DNA of 64,000 bases from Alphaproteobacteria bacterium (GTDB taxonomy: Bacteria; Pseudomonadota; Alphaproteobacteria; Reyranellales; Reyranellaceae): assembly GCA_016870115.1 (NCBI GenBank), contig VGCH01000009.1, positions 1 to 64,000 on the forward strand, in the 5' to 3' direction. Shown here in pieces: positions 53,753 through 63,348 of this stretch. How positions within the stretch are numbered: position 1 is the stretch's first letter; every line of letters starts with the position of its first letter. Under the pieces are notes generated by a model. The model was not told the origin of the DNA. It saw only the letters and a list, made by a program, of their open reading frames with translations, and did not search any database. A program made the position numbers and the translations under genes.

Positions 53753-55939
53753 TCAGTTCCGGGCGCGTTCGACGGCGTTGATGGCCGGCGTGGCACGCAA
53801 CGCGGCCGTGATGTCCGCTAGATGTCGCACGTCCGCGACCTCGACGTCGATCACCATGTCGAAGAAGTCGAGCGAGCGGTTCACGATCCTCAGGTTCGAG
53901 ATGTTGCCCTCGTGGCGCGCGATCACCGTCGAGAGACTGGACAGGCTCCCGGGCTGGTTGGCGACGGTGACCTTCAGGCGGCCGGTGAAGGATCCGGCGT
54001 TCTCGCCAACCGCGTCCCAACCGACATCGATCCAGCGATCCTGCGAGTCGCCGAAGCTCTCCAGCGTGGCGCAATCGATAGTGTGGATGGTGACGCCCTT
54101 GCCGGTGGTGACAATGCCGACGATCCGATCGCCCGGCAGCGGATGACAGCAGCGCGCGAAATGGATGGCCATGCCCGGAATCAGCTCGCGAATAGCGATG
54201 CGTCCCGCGGCCGCTTCCCGCTGTGTGGTCGCGGCAGCGCGCTGGCCGCGGCCTGACGGCCGTGCCCTCGAGATCGGCACCACCTCGGCGCCACCCTTGC
54301 GCTGGGGCTTGAGTCCGGGGAACACCGCGAGGAGCACCTCGCGCGCGGTGGTCAGGCCTTCGCCGACATGCGCCACAAGATCCTCGACGCTCGCCTGCTT
54401 GAAATTGGCAAGGACACCTTCGAGCCCCTTGTCGGTGAGCTCGTAGCCTTCTTCGTGGAATGCCTTGCCAAGCAGCGACCGCCCGAGCTGCAGATACTGC
54501 TCGCGCTGGCGCGTGCGCATGAAGCGCCGGATCGCGGCCTTGGCCTTGCCTGTGACGACGAACCGTTCCCAGGTGGGTGACGGCGTCTGCGCCTTCGACA
54601 CCACGATCTCGACCTGATCGCCGTTCACCAGCGTGGTGCGCAGCGGCTGCATGCGCCCGTTGATCTTGGCGCCGACGCAGGTATCGCCCACGCCGGAGTG
54701 CACGGCATAGGCAAAATCGACCGGCGTCGCGTTGCGCGGGAGCGCGATCAGTTTGCCCTTGGGTGTGAAGCAGAAGACCTGGTCCTGGAACATCTCGAGC
54801 CGCGTGTGCTCGAGGAATTCCTCGGGGCTGGGCGCCTTGTCGAGAATCTCGACCAGACTTCGCAGCCAGGCGTATTGCGGCGCGTCGGTGGACGGTCCGC
54901 CCTGTTTGTAGAGCCAGTGAGCGGCGACGCCCCGCTCGGCCTGGTCGTTCATGTCCCTCGTCCGGATCTGCACCTCGATGCGTCGGCCGAGCGGGCCGAT
55001 CAGGCCGGTATGGAGCGAGCGGTAGCCGTTGGGCTTGGCGACCGAAATGTAGTCCTTGAAACGCGAGGGCAGCGTGCGATAGCGCTCGTGCAACAAGCCC
55101 AGGGCCGAGTAGCAGTCGGCGCGCGTCTCCACGATCACCCGGAAAGCGGTGATGTCGGAGAGCTGCTCGAAATCGACGTTCTTGGTGCGCATCTTGCGCC
55201 AGATCGAATAGGGCGTCTTCTCGCGTCCCGACACCTGGGCCTTCACGCCGCCCTCGGCCAACGTCGTCCGCAGTCCTGCCTCGATCTCGGGCACCTGTTG
55301 GCCGCCTTCTTCGCGCAGCTTCTTCAGCCGCGCGGCGATCGAGCCGTGGCCGTCGGGGTTCAACTCCGCGAACGCCAGATCCTCAAGCTGCGTCTTCACC
55401 CGCTCCATGCCGATGCGCGACGCCAGCGGCGCGTAGAGGTCCATCGTCTCGCGTGCGATGCGCTGGCGGCGGGACGGATCCTTGATGTGGCGCAGCGTCG
55501 ACATGTTGTGCAGCCGGTCCGCGAGCTTGACCAGCAGCACGCGGATGTCGGACGACATCGCGATCACCAGCTTGCGCAGATTCTCGGCTTCCTTGGTCGT
55601 CTCCGACTGGAGCTCCAGCCGCGACAGCTTGGTGACGCCATCGACCAACCGCGCGATCTCCTCACCGAACACCCGCGCGATCTCCTCGCGGGTGGTGTCG
55701 GTGTCCTCGATCGTGTCGTGCAACAGGCCGGTGACGATCGACGCGGCATCGAGCTTCATGTCGGCGAGCAGCCCCGCGACCTCGACCGGGTGGGAGTAGT
55801 AGGGATCGCCTGAGGCGCGGGTCTGCGAGCCGTGTTTCTTGACGGCGAAGACATAGGCCGCGTTCAGCAGTTCCTCGTCCGCATCCGGATCGTAGGCCTG
55901 CACCCGCTCCACCAGCTCGTACTGACGGATGATCTTCAC
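53753..55939 (-). CDS. rsh: Bifunctional (p)ppGpp synthetase/hydrolase (RelA/SpoT homologue)
   Basis: Sets (p)ppGpp levels in the stringent response. The N-terminal HD hydrolase has [14 protein letters not shown] and [12 protein letters not shown]. The synthetase domain has [21 protein letters not shown] and the substrate loop [18 protein letters not shown] domain (~395-455) and a C-terminal ACT domain follow. All hydrolase motifs are present, so this is the long bifunctional Rsh typical of alphaproteobacteria with one such gene. It follows rpoZ by 76 bases. Confidence 0.96.
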   Translation of the reverse strand: MKIIRQYELVERVQAYDPDADEELLNAAYVFAVKKHGSQTRASGDPYYSHPVEVAGLLADMKLDAASIVTGLLHDTIEDTDTTREEIARVFGEEIARLVDGVTKLSRLELQSETTKEAENLRKLVIAMSSDIRVLLVKLADRLHNMSTLRHIKDPSRRQRIARETMDLYAPLASRIGMERVKTQLEDLAFAELNPDGHGSIAARLKKLREEGGQQVPEIEAGLRTTLAEGGVKAQVSGREKTPYSIWRKMRTKNVDFEQLSDITAFRVIVETRADCYSALGLLHERYRTLPSRFKDYISVAKPNGYRSLHTGLIGPLGRRIEVQIRTRDMNDQAERGVAAHWLYKQGGPSTDAPQYAWLRSLVEILDKAPSPEEFLEHTRLEMFQDQVFCFTPKGKLIALPRNATPVDFAYAVHSGVGDTCVGAKINGRMQPLRTTLVNGDQVEIVVSKAQTPSPTWERFVVTGKAKAAIRRFMRTRQREQYLQLGRSLLGKAFHEEGYELTDKGLEGVLANFKQASVEDLVAHVGEGLTTAREVLLAVFPGLKPQRKGGAEVVPISRARPSGRGQRAAATTQREAAAGRIAIRELIPGMAIHFARCCHPLPGDRIVGIVTTGKGVTIHTIDCATLESFGDSQDRWIDVGWDAVGENAGSFTGRLKVTVANQPGSLSSLSTVIARHEGNISNLRIVNRSLDFFDMVIDVEVADVRHLADITAALRATPAINAVERARN

Positions 55940-56015
55940 GACCGGCGACTATACGCGCCTGATCGCGGCCGCTCCATGGCGCCGTGGGGCGGCGGCGACC
56001 GCCGCCCGGCAGCGA

Positions 56016-56378
56016 CTACTCGATGTCGTCGCCCTCTTCGGCCATCGGCAGCGCCTTGGGCTGCGCCGCCTCGGCACCACCCTGGGCGAGCGCGGCGGCG
56101 AGCTCCTGTTCGAGCTCGGCCATCTCGTTCACTTCCTCGGGCTTGTCGATGTCGGCGTGCTTCTGCATGCCGGCGATCAGCGAATCGCGCAGGACGCCGT
56201 GATCGAGCTTGGTGTCGGCGATCTCGCGCAGCGCCACAACCGGGTTCTTGTCGCGATCCCGATCGACCGTGATCGGAGCGCCGCCCGACAGGTCGCGGGC
56301 GCGCTGGGAGGCCAGCAGAACCAGATCGAACCGGTTGGGAACCTGCATGATGCAGTCTTCGACCGTGACGCGCGCCAT
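56016..56378 (-). CDS. rpoZ: RNA polymerase omega subunit
   Basis: Small subunit that assists RNA polymerase assembly and contributes to ppGpp binding. The N-terminal core [20 protein letters not shown] and [12 protein letters not shown] is typical. The acidic C-terminal tail extends it to 120 residues. Its position before rsh couples a ppGpp target with ppGpp synthesis, a common arrangement. Confidence 0.97.
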   Translation of the reverse strand: MARVTVEDCIMQVPNRFDLVLLASQRARDLSGGAPITVDRDRDKNPVVALREIADTKLDHGVLRDSLIAGMQKHADIDKPEEVNEMAELEQELAAALAQGGAEAAQPKALPMAEEGDDIE

Positions 56379-56406
56379 TTCGACCTCAAATCCGGGGGAG
56401 CGGCGG

Positions 56407-56434
56407 GTTATACGCTCGCCGGCTCAAAACGCAA
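56407..56434 (-). promoter_or_regulatory. Likely promoter of rpoZ and the downstream operon
   Basis: On the minus strand, TTGCGT (56434-56429) and TATAAC (56412-56407) are 16 bases apart. Transcription would start near 56400, about 22 bases before the rpoZ ATG. The same -35/-10 pair type is seen before the SRP RNA. Confidence 0.55.
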
Positions 56435-56694
56435 GCCGTGCCGGCGGATAGGGCCAATTCGGCCCAACGACGCGGGCGCCGCAGCCTATTCAGCGCGGCA
56501 ATTCAGCCGAAAATCCATATTTTACAATAGGTTACGCCCAGTTCGGGCGCCTGGCTGGGGGTTGACGGCCACCCCAACGCCACCCCTTGAGAGGTCACAA
56601 GGTTTCACATACACTGAACTTGCGGGCGGCGACTGCAAATTTCGATGTGCCGCCTGCTTTATTCGCCTCTCGGCGTATAGCGCGACAAAGGATA
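56435..56694. other. Intergenic stretch between rpoZ and the NYN gene
   Basis: Together with the flanking promoters this makes a ~320-base gap between divergent genes. It includes an AT-rich patch near 56505-56530 unlike the neighbouring genes and the plus-strand promoter listed separately. I see no small gene or structured RNA. Confidence 0.45.
56587..56615 (+). promoter_or_regulatory. Likely promoter of the NYN-domain gene
   Basis: TTGAGA (56587-56592), a 17-base spacer, and TACACT (56610-56615). A transcript from about 56622 would have a leader of some 80 bases before the ATG. Confidence 0.5.
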
Positions 56695-56700
56695 ATGGCC

Positions 56701-57330
56701 ATGAAGGGCAACTTTTACGACAACGAGCGGATCGCGCTTTTTATCGATGGTGCGAACCTCTACTCCGCAGCCCGCTCCCTCGGTTTCGATATCGACTATC
56801 GCCGCCTGCTGAAGGTGTTCCGCGACAAGGGCCGGATGGTGCGCGCCTACTACTACACGGCGTTGGTGGAAGATCAGGAGTACTCGCCGATCCGTCCGCT
56901 GATCGATTGGCTGGACTACAACGGCTACACCATGGTCACCAAGCCGACCAAGGAATTCACCGATGCCATTGGACGCCGCAAGATCAAGGGCAACATGGAC
57001 ATCGAGCTGGCCATCGACGTGCTGGAGATGGCCGAGCATCTGGACCATGTGATCCTGTTCTCCGGCGACGGCGACTTCCGCCGGCTCGTCGAGGCCGTGC
57101 AGCGCCGCGGCCTTCGGGTGTCGGTGGTCAGCACCATCAAGTCCTCGCCGCCGATGGTCGCCGACGAGCTGCGCCGCCAGGCCGACGACTTCATCGAGCT
57201 GTCGGAGCTTGCCGCGCTGATCGCTCGCAGCCCGTCGGAGCGCGCGCCGCGCACCGCGCCGATGGCGCCGCCGATCACGGCGCGCGACGGCGAGGGCGAT
57301 GACGCCGAGCCGATGGTCCGGTCCGCCTGA
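56701..57330 (+). CDS. NYN domain protein (LabA/DUF88 family), putative RNase
   Basis: PIN-like fold protein that probably cuts RNA. The acidic metal-site residues appear in ALFIDGANLY, KGNMDIELAIDVLEMA and FSGDGDFRRLVE. After about residue 175 the tail is Pro/Ala-rich. I use the ATG at 56701, with AAGGA eight bases upstream; another ATG two codons earlier is possible. Length 209. The role of this conserved alphaproteobacterial protein is unsettled. Confidence 0.9.
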   Translation: MKGNFYDNERIALFIDGANLYSAARSLGFDIDYRRLLKVFRDKGRMVRAYYYTALVEDQEYSPIRPLIDWLDYNGYTMVTKPTKEFTDAIGRRKIKGNMDIELAIDVLEMAEHLDHVILFSGDGDFRRLVEAVQRRGLRVSVVSTIKSSPPMVADELRRQADDFIELSELAALIARSPSERAPRTAPMAPPITARDGEGDDAEPMVRSA

Positions 57331-57341
57331 CGCCCTGACGG

Positions 57342-57995
57342 TTGGCCCCTCCCCGCTTCGAACCGCCGCCGCGGGATTGCCCGCGCTGCCCGCGTCTGGT
57401 GTCCTTTCTCGCGACCCATCGCGCGCGCGAACCTGCTTGGCATAACGCACCCGTCGCTTCGTTCGGATCGCTCGACGCGCGCCTTCTGATCGTGGGTCTG
57501 GCGCCTGGATTGCGCGGCGCCAACCGCACGGGTCGCCCGTTCACCGGCGACTATGCGGGCGATCTGCTCTACGGGACCCTCGACCGGTTCGGCTTCTCGC
57601 GGGGCACATTCCGCGCCGATCCGGCCGACGGTCTCGCGCTGGTCGATTGCCGCATCGCCAACGCCGTGCGCTGTGTGCCTCCGGAGAACAAGCCGCTGCC
57701 AGCCGAGTTCGCGGCCTGCCGTCCGTTCCTTGTTCAGGAGATCGCCGCGATGCCGCGGCTCAAGGTCCTACTGGCGCTGGGTCGCGGGGCCCACGATCAG
57801 GTGCTGCGGGCCCTGGCCGTGAAGCCCGCCGGCGCCTTCCCGTTCGCCCACGGCGCGCTCCATCAACTGCCGACGGGCACGTTGCTCGCCGACAGCTATC
57901 ACTGCTCGCGCTACAACACGAACACCGGACGGCTGACCGAAGCGATGTTTCATCAGGTCTTTGCCGGCGTGCGTGCGGTGCTGGACGCCGCATGA
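57342..57995 (+). CDS. Uracil-DNA glycosylase, family 5 (UDGb)
   Basis: Removes uracil, and probably hypoxanthine, from DNA. The active-site motif GLAPGLRGANRTGRPFTGD is diagnostic of family 5, and DSYHCSRYNTNTGRLTEAMF is its C-terminal motif. Cys residues of CPRC near the start, plus two further on (VDCRIANAVRC), should hold a 4Fe-4S cluster. The start is a TTG at 57342. The stop overlaps the next gene as ATGA. Confidence 0.93.
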   Translation: MAPPRFEPPPRDCPRCPRLVSFLATHRAREPAWHNAPVASFGSLDARLLIVGLAPGLRGANRTGRPFTGDYAGDLLYGTLDRFGFSRGTFRADPADGLALVDCRIANAVRCVPPENKPLPAEFAACRPFLVQEIAAMPRLKVLLALGRGAHDQVLRALAVKPAGAFPFAHGALHQLPTGTLLADSYHCSRYNTNTGRLTEAMFHQVFAGVRAVLDAA

Positions 57996-58582
57996 GGCCA
58001 TTCGACCAGCCGCTTCTCGTCGCGACGGCGCGCGCCCACTACGACCAGCCGCATCGCGCCTATCACGACGCCGGCCATCTCGACGAACTTCTGCTTCTGG
58101 CTGCCACGCACACCCCCGATCTCGACGACGCCGAGCAGCTTGCGCTCCTGTTCCACGACGCCGTCTACGTACCGGGTGCGGGCCCCGGCGAGAACGAGCG
58201 GCTGTCGGCGCGGCTGATGGAGGCCACTCTGCATGCGCTGGCTGATCGCCTGCCCCAATGGACGGCCGACACGGTCGCGAAAGCCGCCCGCATCGTCGAG
58301 GCCACGACCCACGCCGCCCCGCCCCCGGATGAGGCGGCCCGCGTCTGCGATCTCGATCTCTGGCGTCTCGCGGCACCGTGGGCGGAGTTCCAGCGTCATG
58401 CCGAAGGCATTTGGCGTGAGTACGGCCATCTGCGCGGCTCGCGGGCGGCCTTCGTTGCGGCACGGCTCGCGTTTTATCGCATGATGCTCGACAAGCCGGC
58501 GTTATTCGCCACGCCATACTTCCGCGGCCGCTTTGAGGCCGCCGCGCGCGCCAACATGCGACGCGCGCTCGACGCCGGGTAA
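57992..58582 (+). CDS. HD-domain metal-dependent phosphohydrolase-like protein
   Basis: A 196-residue HD superfamily protein. Metal ligands are expected in YHDAGHLDELL and LLFHDAVYVPG, with a later Asp in VCDLDLWRLA. Homologues are widespread and carry no firm function; some annotation links them wrongly to NMDA receptors. It is translationally coupled to the uracil-DNA glycosylase, so a nucleotide-related role is possible. Confidence 0.82.
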   Translation: MRPFDQPLLVATARAHYDQPHRAYHDAGHLDELLLLAATHTPDLDDAEQLALLFHDAVYVPGAGPGENERLSARLMEATLHALADRLPQWTADTVAKAARIVEATTHAAPPPDEAARVCDLDLWRLAAPWAEFQRHAEGIWREYGHLRGSRAAFVAARLAFYRMMLDKPALFATPYFRGRFEAAARANMRRALDAG

Positions 58583-58589
58583 GGCGAAC

Positions 58590-59066
58590 TCAGCCCAGCG
58601 CGGCCTCGACCGCGTCCACGATCTCGCGACCGGCGGGTCGCACGCGGCTTGGCCAGCCCTCGACCAAAGCGCCATCGGGGCCGATCAGGTACTTGTGGAA
58701 GTTCCACTTGGGTAGAGCGCCCTCGCCGGCCTGCGAGGCGATCCAGCGATAGAACGGATGCGCGCCGACGCCCTGGGTGGAGACCTTGGCGGTGAGGGGA
58801 AAGCGCACGCCGTACATGCTGTCGCAGAACTTCGCGATCTCGCCCTCGGCGCGCGGCTCCTGGGCGCCGAAGTCGTTACACGGCACGCCCAGCACGACAA
58901 GCCCGCGCGGGCCATGGCTTTCGTGGAGACGTTGGAGGTCGGAGTACTGCGGGGTGAAGCCACAGTAGGACGCGACATTCACCACCAGCACCGGCTTGCC
59001 TGCGAACGAGGCGAGCGGCAGCTCCTTGCCATCGATGGTCCGGAACGAGTGATCGTGCGCCGACAT
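58590..59066 (-). CDS. Glutathione peroxidase-like thiol peroxidase (Cys form)
   Basis: Reduces hydroperoxides, using thioredoxin or glutathione. The peroxidatic residue is Cys35 in VASYCGFTPQY, the place of selenocysteine in animal enzymes. The motif GVPCNDFGAQEP has Asp where many have Gln. WNFHKYLIGPDG holds the Trp and Asn of the active site. Length 158 is normal. The gene is one base after the molybdoenzyme, so the two are probably co-transcribed. Confidence 0.93.
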   Translation of the reverse strand: MSAHDHSFRTIDGKELPLASFAGKPVLVVNVASYCGFTPQYSDLQRLHESHGPRGLVVLGVPCNDFGAQEPRAEGEIAKFCDSMYGVRFPLTAKVSTQGVGAHPFYRWIASQAGEGALPKWNFHKYLIGPDGALVEGWPSRVRPAGREIVDAVEAALG

Positions 59067-59067
59067 T

Positions 59068-59751
59068 TCAGCTCTCCTTCAGTTCTTCATCGTAGCGCTG
59101 TTCACGCCACGGGTCGCCGTAGTTGTGATAGCCACGCACTTCCCAGAAGCCGGGCTTGTCGATGGCCGAGAACTCGATGCGCTTGATCCATTTGGCGCTC
59201 TTCCAGAAGTAGAGTGCCGGGATCACGACGCGCAACGGGCCACCATGCTCGACCGACAGCGCCTCGCCGTTCCAGCTCCAGGCCAGCAACGCGTCGCTGG
59301 CGGCGAAATCGGCCAGCGGCACGTTGGTCGTGTAGGTGTCGAACGCATGTAAGATGACATGCTGCGCTTCGGGCATCGGCTTCACCAGATCGAGCAGCGT
59401 CCGGGTCGCCACGCCCTCCCAGCGATTGTCGTAGTGCGACCAAGCGGTCACGCAATGAATGTCATTGACCATGCGCGCCTTCGGCAGGTCGGTGAACTCG
59501 CCCCACCGCCAGGTGGTCGGCGCCTCGACGGCACCATCGACGACCAACCGCCAGGCATGATGCGGGATCTCGGGCTTCACCCCGAGATCCAGCACCGGCC
59601 AGGTCTCGACCAGACGCTGTCCCGGCGGCAGACGGCGGACACGCCGGGGATCGGGCGCGCCGGTCAGAAGGCGGCCGTCGGTCGCCCATCGCCGTTTGGT
59701 CTCGACCAACTTGTCGCGAAGCCGGCCCAGCAAGGGAATGTCGTCGGCCAT
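59068..59751 (-). CDS. Sulfite oxidase-like molybdopterin oxidoreductase
   Basis: Cytoplasmic-looking 227-residue molybdenum enzyme of the sulfite oxidase/YedY family. The molybdenum-ligating Cys100 is in DIHCVTAWSHYDNRW. Substrate-site residues include HAFDTYTTNVPL and EHGGPLRVVIPALY. There is no twin-arginine signal, unlike MsrP, and no haem domain. The substrate is unknown. Confidence 0.9.
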   Translation of the reverse strand: MADDIPLLGRLRDKLVETKRRWATDGRLLTGAPDPRRVRRLPPGQRLVETWPVLDLGVKPEIPHHAWRLVVDGAVEAPTTWRWGEFTDLPKARMVNDIHCVTAWSHYDNRWEGVATRTLLDLVKPMPEAQHVILHAFDTYTTNVPLADFAASDALLAWSWNGEALSVEHGGPLRVVIPALYFWKSAKWIKRIEFSAIDKPGFWEVRGYHNYGDPWREQRYDEELKES

Positions 59752-59815
59752 GTCTGTGTCCGGTTGTCTCGTACCTATGTTATGCTATCGGCCTTGGAAA
59801 CATAGGAGCACGCCC

Positions 59816-60613
59816 ATGTCTTTCCTCAAGTTCGGCGACAAAGGCGCCGCCGTCAAACGTCTCCAGCGCGCGCTTCTGGACGCGGGCTTCGATCCGGGCC
59901 TGATCGACGGCGCGTTCGGCGCGGGCACACGCGCGGCGGTGCTTGCGTTTCAGCATAGTAAGGGGCTGGTGGCAGACGGTGTCGCGGGCCCCCGGACACA
60001 GTCTGCCCTCGGTCTGACGAAGAGCGCCAAGCTGCCGGACGCGACGCCTCGCGGCACGGTCCAGATCGCGACGCAGATGTTTCCCTTCACACCGCTAGGC
60101 AACATCAAGCGGCACCTGCCGGAGGTGCTGGCTGCCCTGAAGGCCGACGACATCGGCGATCGCCTAATGGTGCTCATGGCACTCGCCACCATTCGCGCGG
60201 AGACCGAGAGTTTCGAACCGATCCCGGAGGGACGATCGGTGTTCAACACGTCTCCCAATGGCCATCCGTTCGACCTCTACGACAACCGCGTCGACCTCGG
60301 AAACAGGGGCAAGCCGGACGGAGAGCGCTTCAAGGGACGCGGCTTCGTGCAGTTGACCGGCCGTTCGAACTATCGCCGGATCGGCAAAACACTCGGCTTG
60401 CCTCTGGAGACTCAGCCCGACCTCGGAGTTGATCCATCCTCAGCGGCCCGAATTCTGGCCGCCTTTCTCAAGTCTGTGGAGGGGCCGGCGAAGGACGCGC
60501 TAGCGCTGGACAACCTGCCAAGAGCACGTTGGCTAGTGAACGGCGGATCGCACGGTCTCGACCGCTTCACCGACGCCTACCGGCGGGGCGAGCGGCTGGT
60601 CGCGCCCGACTAG
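59816..60613 (+). CDS. Peptidoglycan-binding plus GH19 chitinase/endolysin-like hydrolase
   Basis: Residues ~1-65 are a peptidoglycan-binding type 1 domain (KGAAVKRLQRALLDAGFDPG, FGAGTRAAVLAFQ). The rest is a GH19-type lysozyme-like domain with the likely catalytic Glu in TIRAETESFEP and GRGFVQLTGRSNYRRIG. AGGAG is seven bases before the ATG. Length 265. I see no signal peptide, so export would need a holin or other route, as for phage endolysins. No other phage gene is nearby. Confidence 0.87.
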   Translation: MSFLKFGDKGAAVKRLQRALLDAGFDPGLIDGAFGAGTRAAVLAFQHSKGLVADGVAGPRTQSALGLTKSAKLPDATPRGTVQIATQMFPFTPLGNIKRHLPEVLAALKADDIGDRLMVLMALATIRAETESFEPIPEGRSVFNTSPNGHPFDLYDNRVDLGNRGKPDGERFKGRGFVQLTGRSNYRRIGKTLGLPLETQPDLGVDPSSAARILAAFLKSVEGPAKDALALDNLPRARWLVNGGSHGLDRFTDAYRRGERLVAPD

Positions 60614-62145
60614 ATCGCGCGGCCCGCCTTCTCCCAGTAGGGCGCGCGGAGCTTGCGCTTGAAGATCTTGCCTGAGTCCTCGCGCGGCAGGCTCGCAGCG
60701 AACTCGACGACACGCGGAACCTTGTAACGGGCGAGTCGCTCGCTGGCCCACGCGTGGACCGACGTCGCGTCCGGCGTTGTGCCCGGCTGGGGCTCGATCC
60801 AGGCGCAAATCTGCTCGCCAAACTCCTCATCCGGAATGCCGAACACCGCGCAATCGCGGACCTCGGGCATCGCGATCAACGCGGCCTCAATCTCGGCCGG
60901 GTAGATGTTGACGCCGCCCGAGATGATCATGTCGCGCTTGCGATCGCAGAGGAACACGTAGCCTTCGGCGTCGACGAACCCGACATCGCCCACTGTCACC
61001 AGATCCTCGAGGCCGACATCGCGCCGCTTGGCGTCGTCATTGTGATAGGTGAAATCGCCAAGATGCGGTCCGCGGATGAAGATTTCGCCGATGCCGCCCG
61101 GCGGTAACGGGCGTCCCTGCTCGTCCACCACACGCAGGGCGGCGCCGGCGACGACGCGGCCCACGGTCCCCGGTCGGGCCCGCGCATCCTCCGGCTTGCC
61201 CCAGACCACGACGCCACTTTCCGTCGCGCCGTAATACTCGTGAATGACGGGTCCCCACCAGTCGAGCATGCGGCGCTTGATCTCCGGCGGACAGGGCGCC
61301 GCGCCATGGGTGATGAATCGCAGCGAGGATACGTCATGCCGACCGCGTACCTCCTCTGGCAGGCGTAGCAGCCGCACGAACATGGTTGGCACTATATGCA
61401 TGTGGCTGACGCGATGCCGTGCGATCAGGCGGAGCATGTCCTCGGCCTCGAACCGCGCCTGCAGCACCATCGACACGCCGAGCCGGGCGGCCAGCATCCC
61501 GTAAGCGGCGGGCGCGGAATGGTACATCGGACCATTCATCAGCACGACCGTTGCGGGATCCGGCGCGAGCCCCCAGAAGCTGGCGGCCGATTGCGCGAGC
61601 GCCTGCTGTTGCTCTGGCGAGCTCGGACGGCGACGCACGCCCTTCGGCCTTCCGGTGGTGCCCGACGTGTAGATCATGCTGCCGCGCGAAGGCTTGGGCG
61701 GGCCTGCGAGAGGCGTGCCGGCCGCGACGAAGTCGTCCCACAGCTCGGCCCCGGCAGGCACCGTGCGGGCGCTCTCCGGAACGCCGTAGGCCTCGCCGAT
61801 CTCGGGCGGCGTCGGCACCACCAGCACGCGCACACCGGCCGGAATGCCAGCACGGATTGCGGCCAACAGATCGGAATGGACCACCAGAACCTTGGCGCCG
61901 CAGTCGGCGAGGATGTAGCCCGCCTCCTCCGCGGTGAAGTGCCAGTTCACCGGCACCGCGTAGGCGCCGGTCTGGGCCGCCGCCATGTTGGTCTCGAAGG
62001 TGGCGAAGTCGTTGCGCAGCATCAGCGCGACGGAGTCGTCCTCACCGACGCCCGCCGCATGCAAGGCTCCTGCCGCCCTGGCGGCGCGTTGCGCGATTTC
62101 GGCCCAGCCGCGAAACTGTGCCCCGGACTGGATTCCCGGACCCAT
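60610..62145 (-). CDS. Acyl-CoA synthetase (AMP-dependent ligase)
   Basis: Activates a carboxylic acid to its CoA ester with ATP. The phosphate loop is IYTSGTTGRPKGVRRR, then YYGATESGVV. The hinge region is VGDVGFVDAEGYVFLCDRKRDMI, and the catalytic Lys is in SLPREDSGKIFKRKLR. The 511 residues fit the family. It starts three bases after the binding-protein gene. The chain length or ring type of the acid cannot be told; cyclohexane- and benzoate-type acids are possible. Confidence 0.9.
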   Translation of the reverse strand: MGPGIQSGAQFRGWAEIAQRAARAAGALHAAGVGEDDSVALMLRNDFATFETNMAAAQTGAYAVPVNWHFTAEEAGYILADCGAKVLVVHSDLLAAIRAGIPAGVRVLVVPTPPEIGEAYGVPESARTVPAGAELWDDFVAAGTPLAGPPKPSRGSMIYTSGTTGRPKGVRRRPSSPEQQQALAQSAASFWGLAPDPATVVLMNGPMYHSAPAAYGMLAARLGVSMVLQARFEAEDMLRLIARHRVSHMHIVPTMFVRLLRLPEEVRGRHDVSSLRFITHGAAPCPPEIKRRMLDWWGPVIHEYYGATESGVVVWGKPEDARARPGTVGRVVAGAALRVVDEQGRPLPPGGIGEIFIRGPHLGDFTYHNDDAKRRDVGLEDLVTVGDVGFVDAEGYVFLCDRKRDMIISGGVNIYPAEIEAALIAMPEVRDCAVFGIPDEEFGEQICAWIEPQPGTTPDATSVHAWASERLARYKVPRVVEFAASLPREDSGKIFKRKLRAPYWEKAGRAI

Positions 62146-62148
62146 GGC

Positions 62149-63348
62149 CTACTCCTTCACGATGTCGCCGAAGAGCTGGAATCGCTGTCCGTCGAAGCGT
62201 TGGAGGCGCAGAGTCTGATACGGCAAGAAATCTTCCGGCCCGGTGTCGAGCGTGACTCCTGGCAACGTGAGGGGCGTGGCGAAGCCCTTGAGCGACGCCG
62301 CCTGCCTCATCAGGTTCTCGCGAGTGAGAGTGTCGCCGCACTGGCACAGGAGGTGCGCCACGATGATGCTGTAGGTGTAGCCGGCAGACACAAACGAATC
62401 CTCGGGGTTCAGCTCGGGCGCCCAGCGCCTTGCCCAGGCCCGATACTCCACCATGCCGGTATCGGCATCCCACTGCGGATCGCCCGGGCTCTTGGCATTG
62501 GCGGCCGTGATGACACCGGTCGCGGCCTCGGCGCCGGCGGGGCGCAGTACGCCGGGCACTGACGAGGAGCCGACAGGCAGATAGACCTGCGGCTTCCAGC
62601 CGAGTTCGTGCGCTTTGCGCATCGCCTGGGTCGCGTGCTTTCCGGTCGCCACGATGAAGAAGACATCGGCATTGCTCGAGCGGAGCTGGATCACTTGCGA
62701 GTCGACCGTGGGGTCGGTGGTCTCGTAGGTGACGTCGGCCACGATCTGGCTTGCGCGCGCGCCCAGCGCGTGGCGGAAACCCTCGACATAGTCTTTTCCG
62801 AAATCGTCGTTCTGCCGCAGGATCGCGATCCGCGCATTGGGGCTGGCGCCCAGGATGTGTCGGGCATAGACCGCGCCCTCGGTCGAGTAGGCAATCATGC
62901 CCATCATGGTCCAGGGATTGCCCTTGGGATCGTTCCAGGCGGCCGCGCCCGTCAAGATCAGGAGCTGCGGCACCTTCCTCTGATTGAGGTAGCGATGGAT
63001 CGCCTTGTTGGTCGGTGTGCCGAGGGTGTTCACGATGGCGAGTACGTTGTCGCGCTCGACCAGTGAGCGCGTGGCCTCCATCGTCTTGGGTGGGCTGTAG
63101 CCGTCGTCGAGCGAGATCAGGTTGATCTTGCGGCCGTTCACGCCGCCCTGCGTCTCGTTCAGCGACTTGAAATAGGCGCTCTGCGCCTTGCCCACGCCGG
63201 ACAGGGCCGACAGCGGACCACTGTACGGCATGGTCTGACCCAGCCGGATCTCCGCGTCCGACGCACCGGGGTCATACTTCTTCTGCGCCACAGCCGACTG
63301 CGCGGCCATCAAGCAGGTCGACGCGAGAACGAGGGCACGCAGGATCAT
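62149..63348 (-). CDS. LivK-type periplasmic binding protein
   Basis: A 399-residue type I receptor with signal peptide MILRALVLASTCLMAAQSAVA. The fold is seen in IRLGQTMPYSGPLSALSGVG and AILRQNDDFGKDYVEGF. No permease or ATPase is beside it, so it may share the liv-type machinery with another locus. Its pairing with an acyl-CoA ligase suggests an aromatic or fatty acid ligand. It overlaps the TetR gene by four bases. Confidence 0.9.
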   Translation of the reverse strand: MILRALVLASTCLMAAQSAVAQKKYDPGASDAEIRLGQTMPYSGPLSALSGVGKAQSAYFKSLNETQGGVNGRKINLISLDDGYSPPKTMEATRSLVERDNVLAIVNTLGTPTNKAIHRYLNQRKVPQLLILTGAAAWNDPKGNPWTMMGMIAYSTEGAVYARHILGASPNARIAILRQNDDFGKDYVEGFRHALGARASQIVADVTYETTDPTVDSQVIQLRSSNADVFFIVATGKHATQAMRKAHELGWKPQVYLPVGSSSVPGVLRPAGAEAATGVITAANAKSPGDPQWDADTGMVEYRAWARRWAPELNPEDSFVSAGYTYSIIVAHLLCQCGDTLTRENLMRQAASLKGFATPLTLPGVTLDTGPEDFLPYQTLRLQRFDGQRFQLFGDIVKE

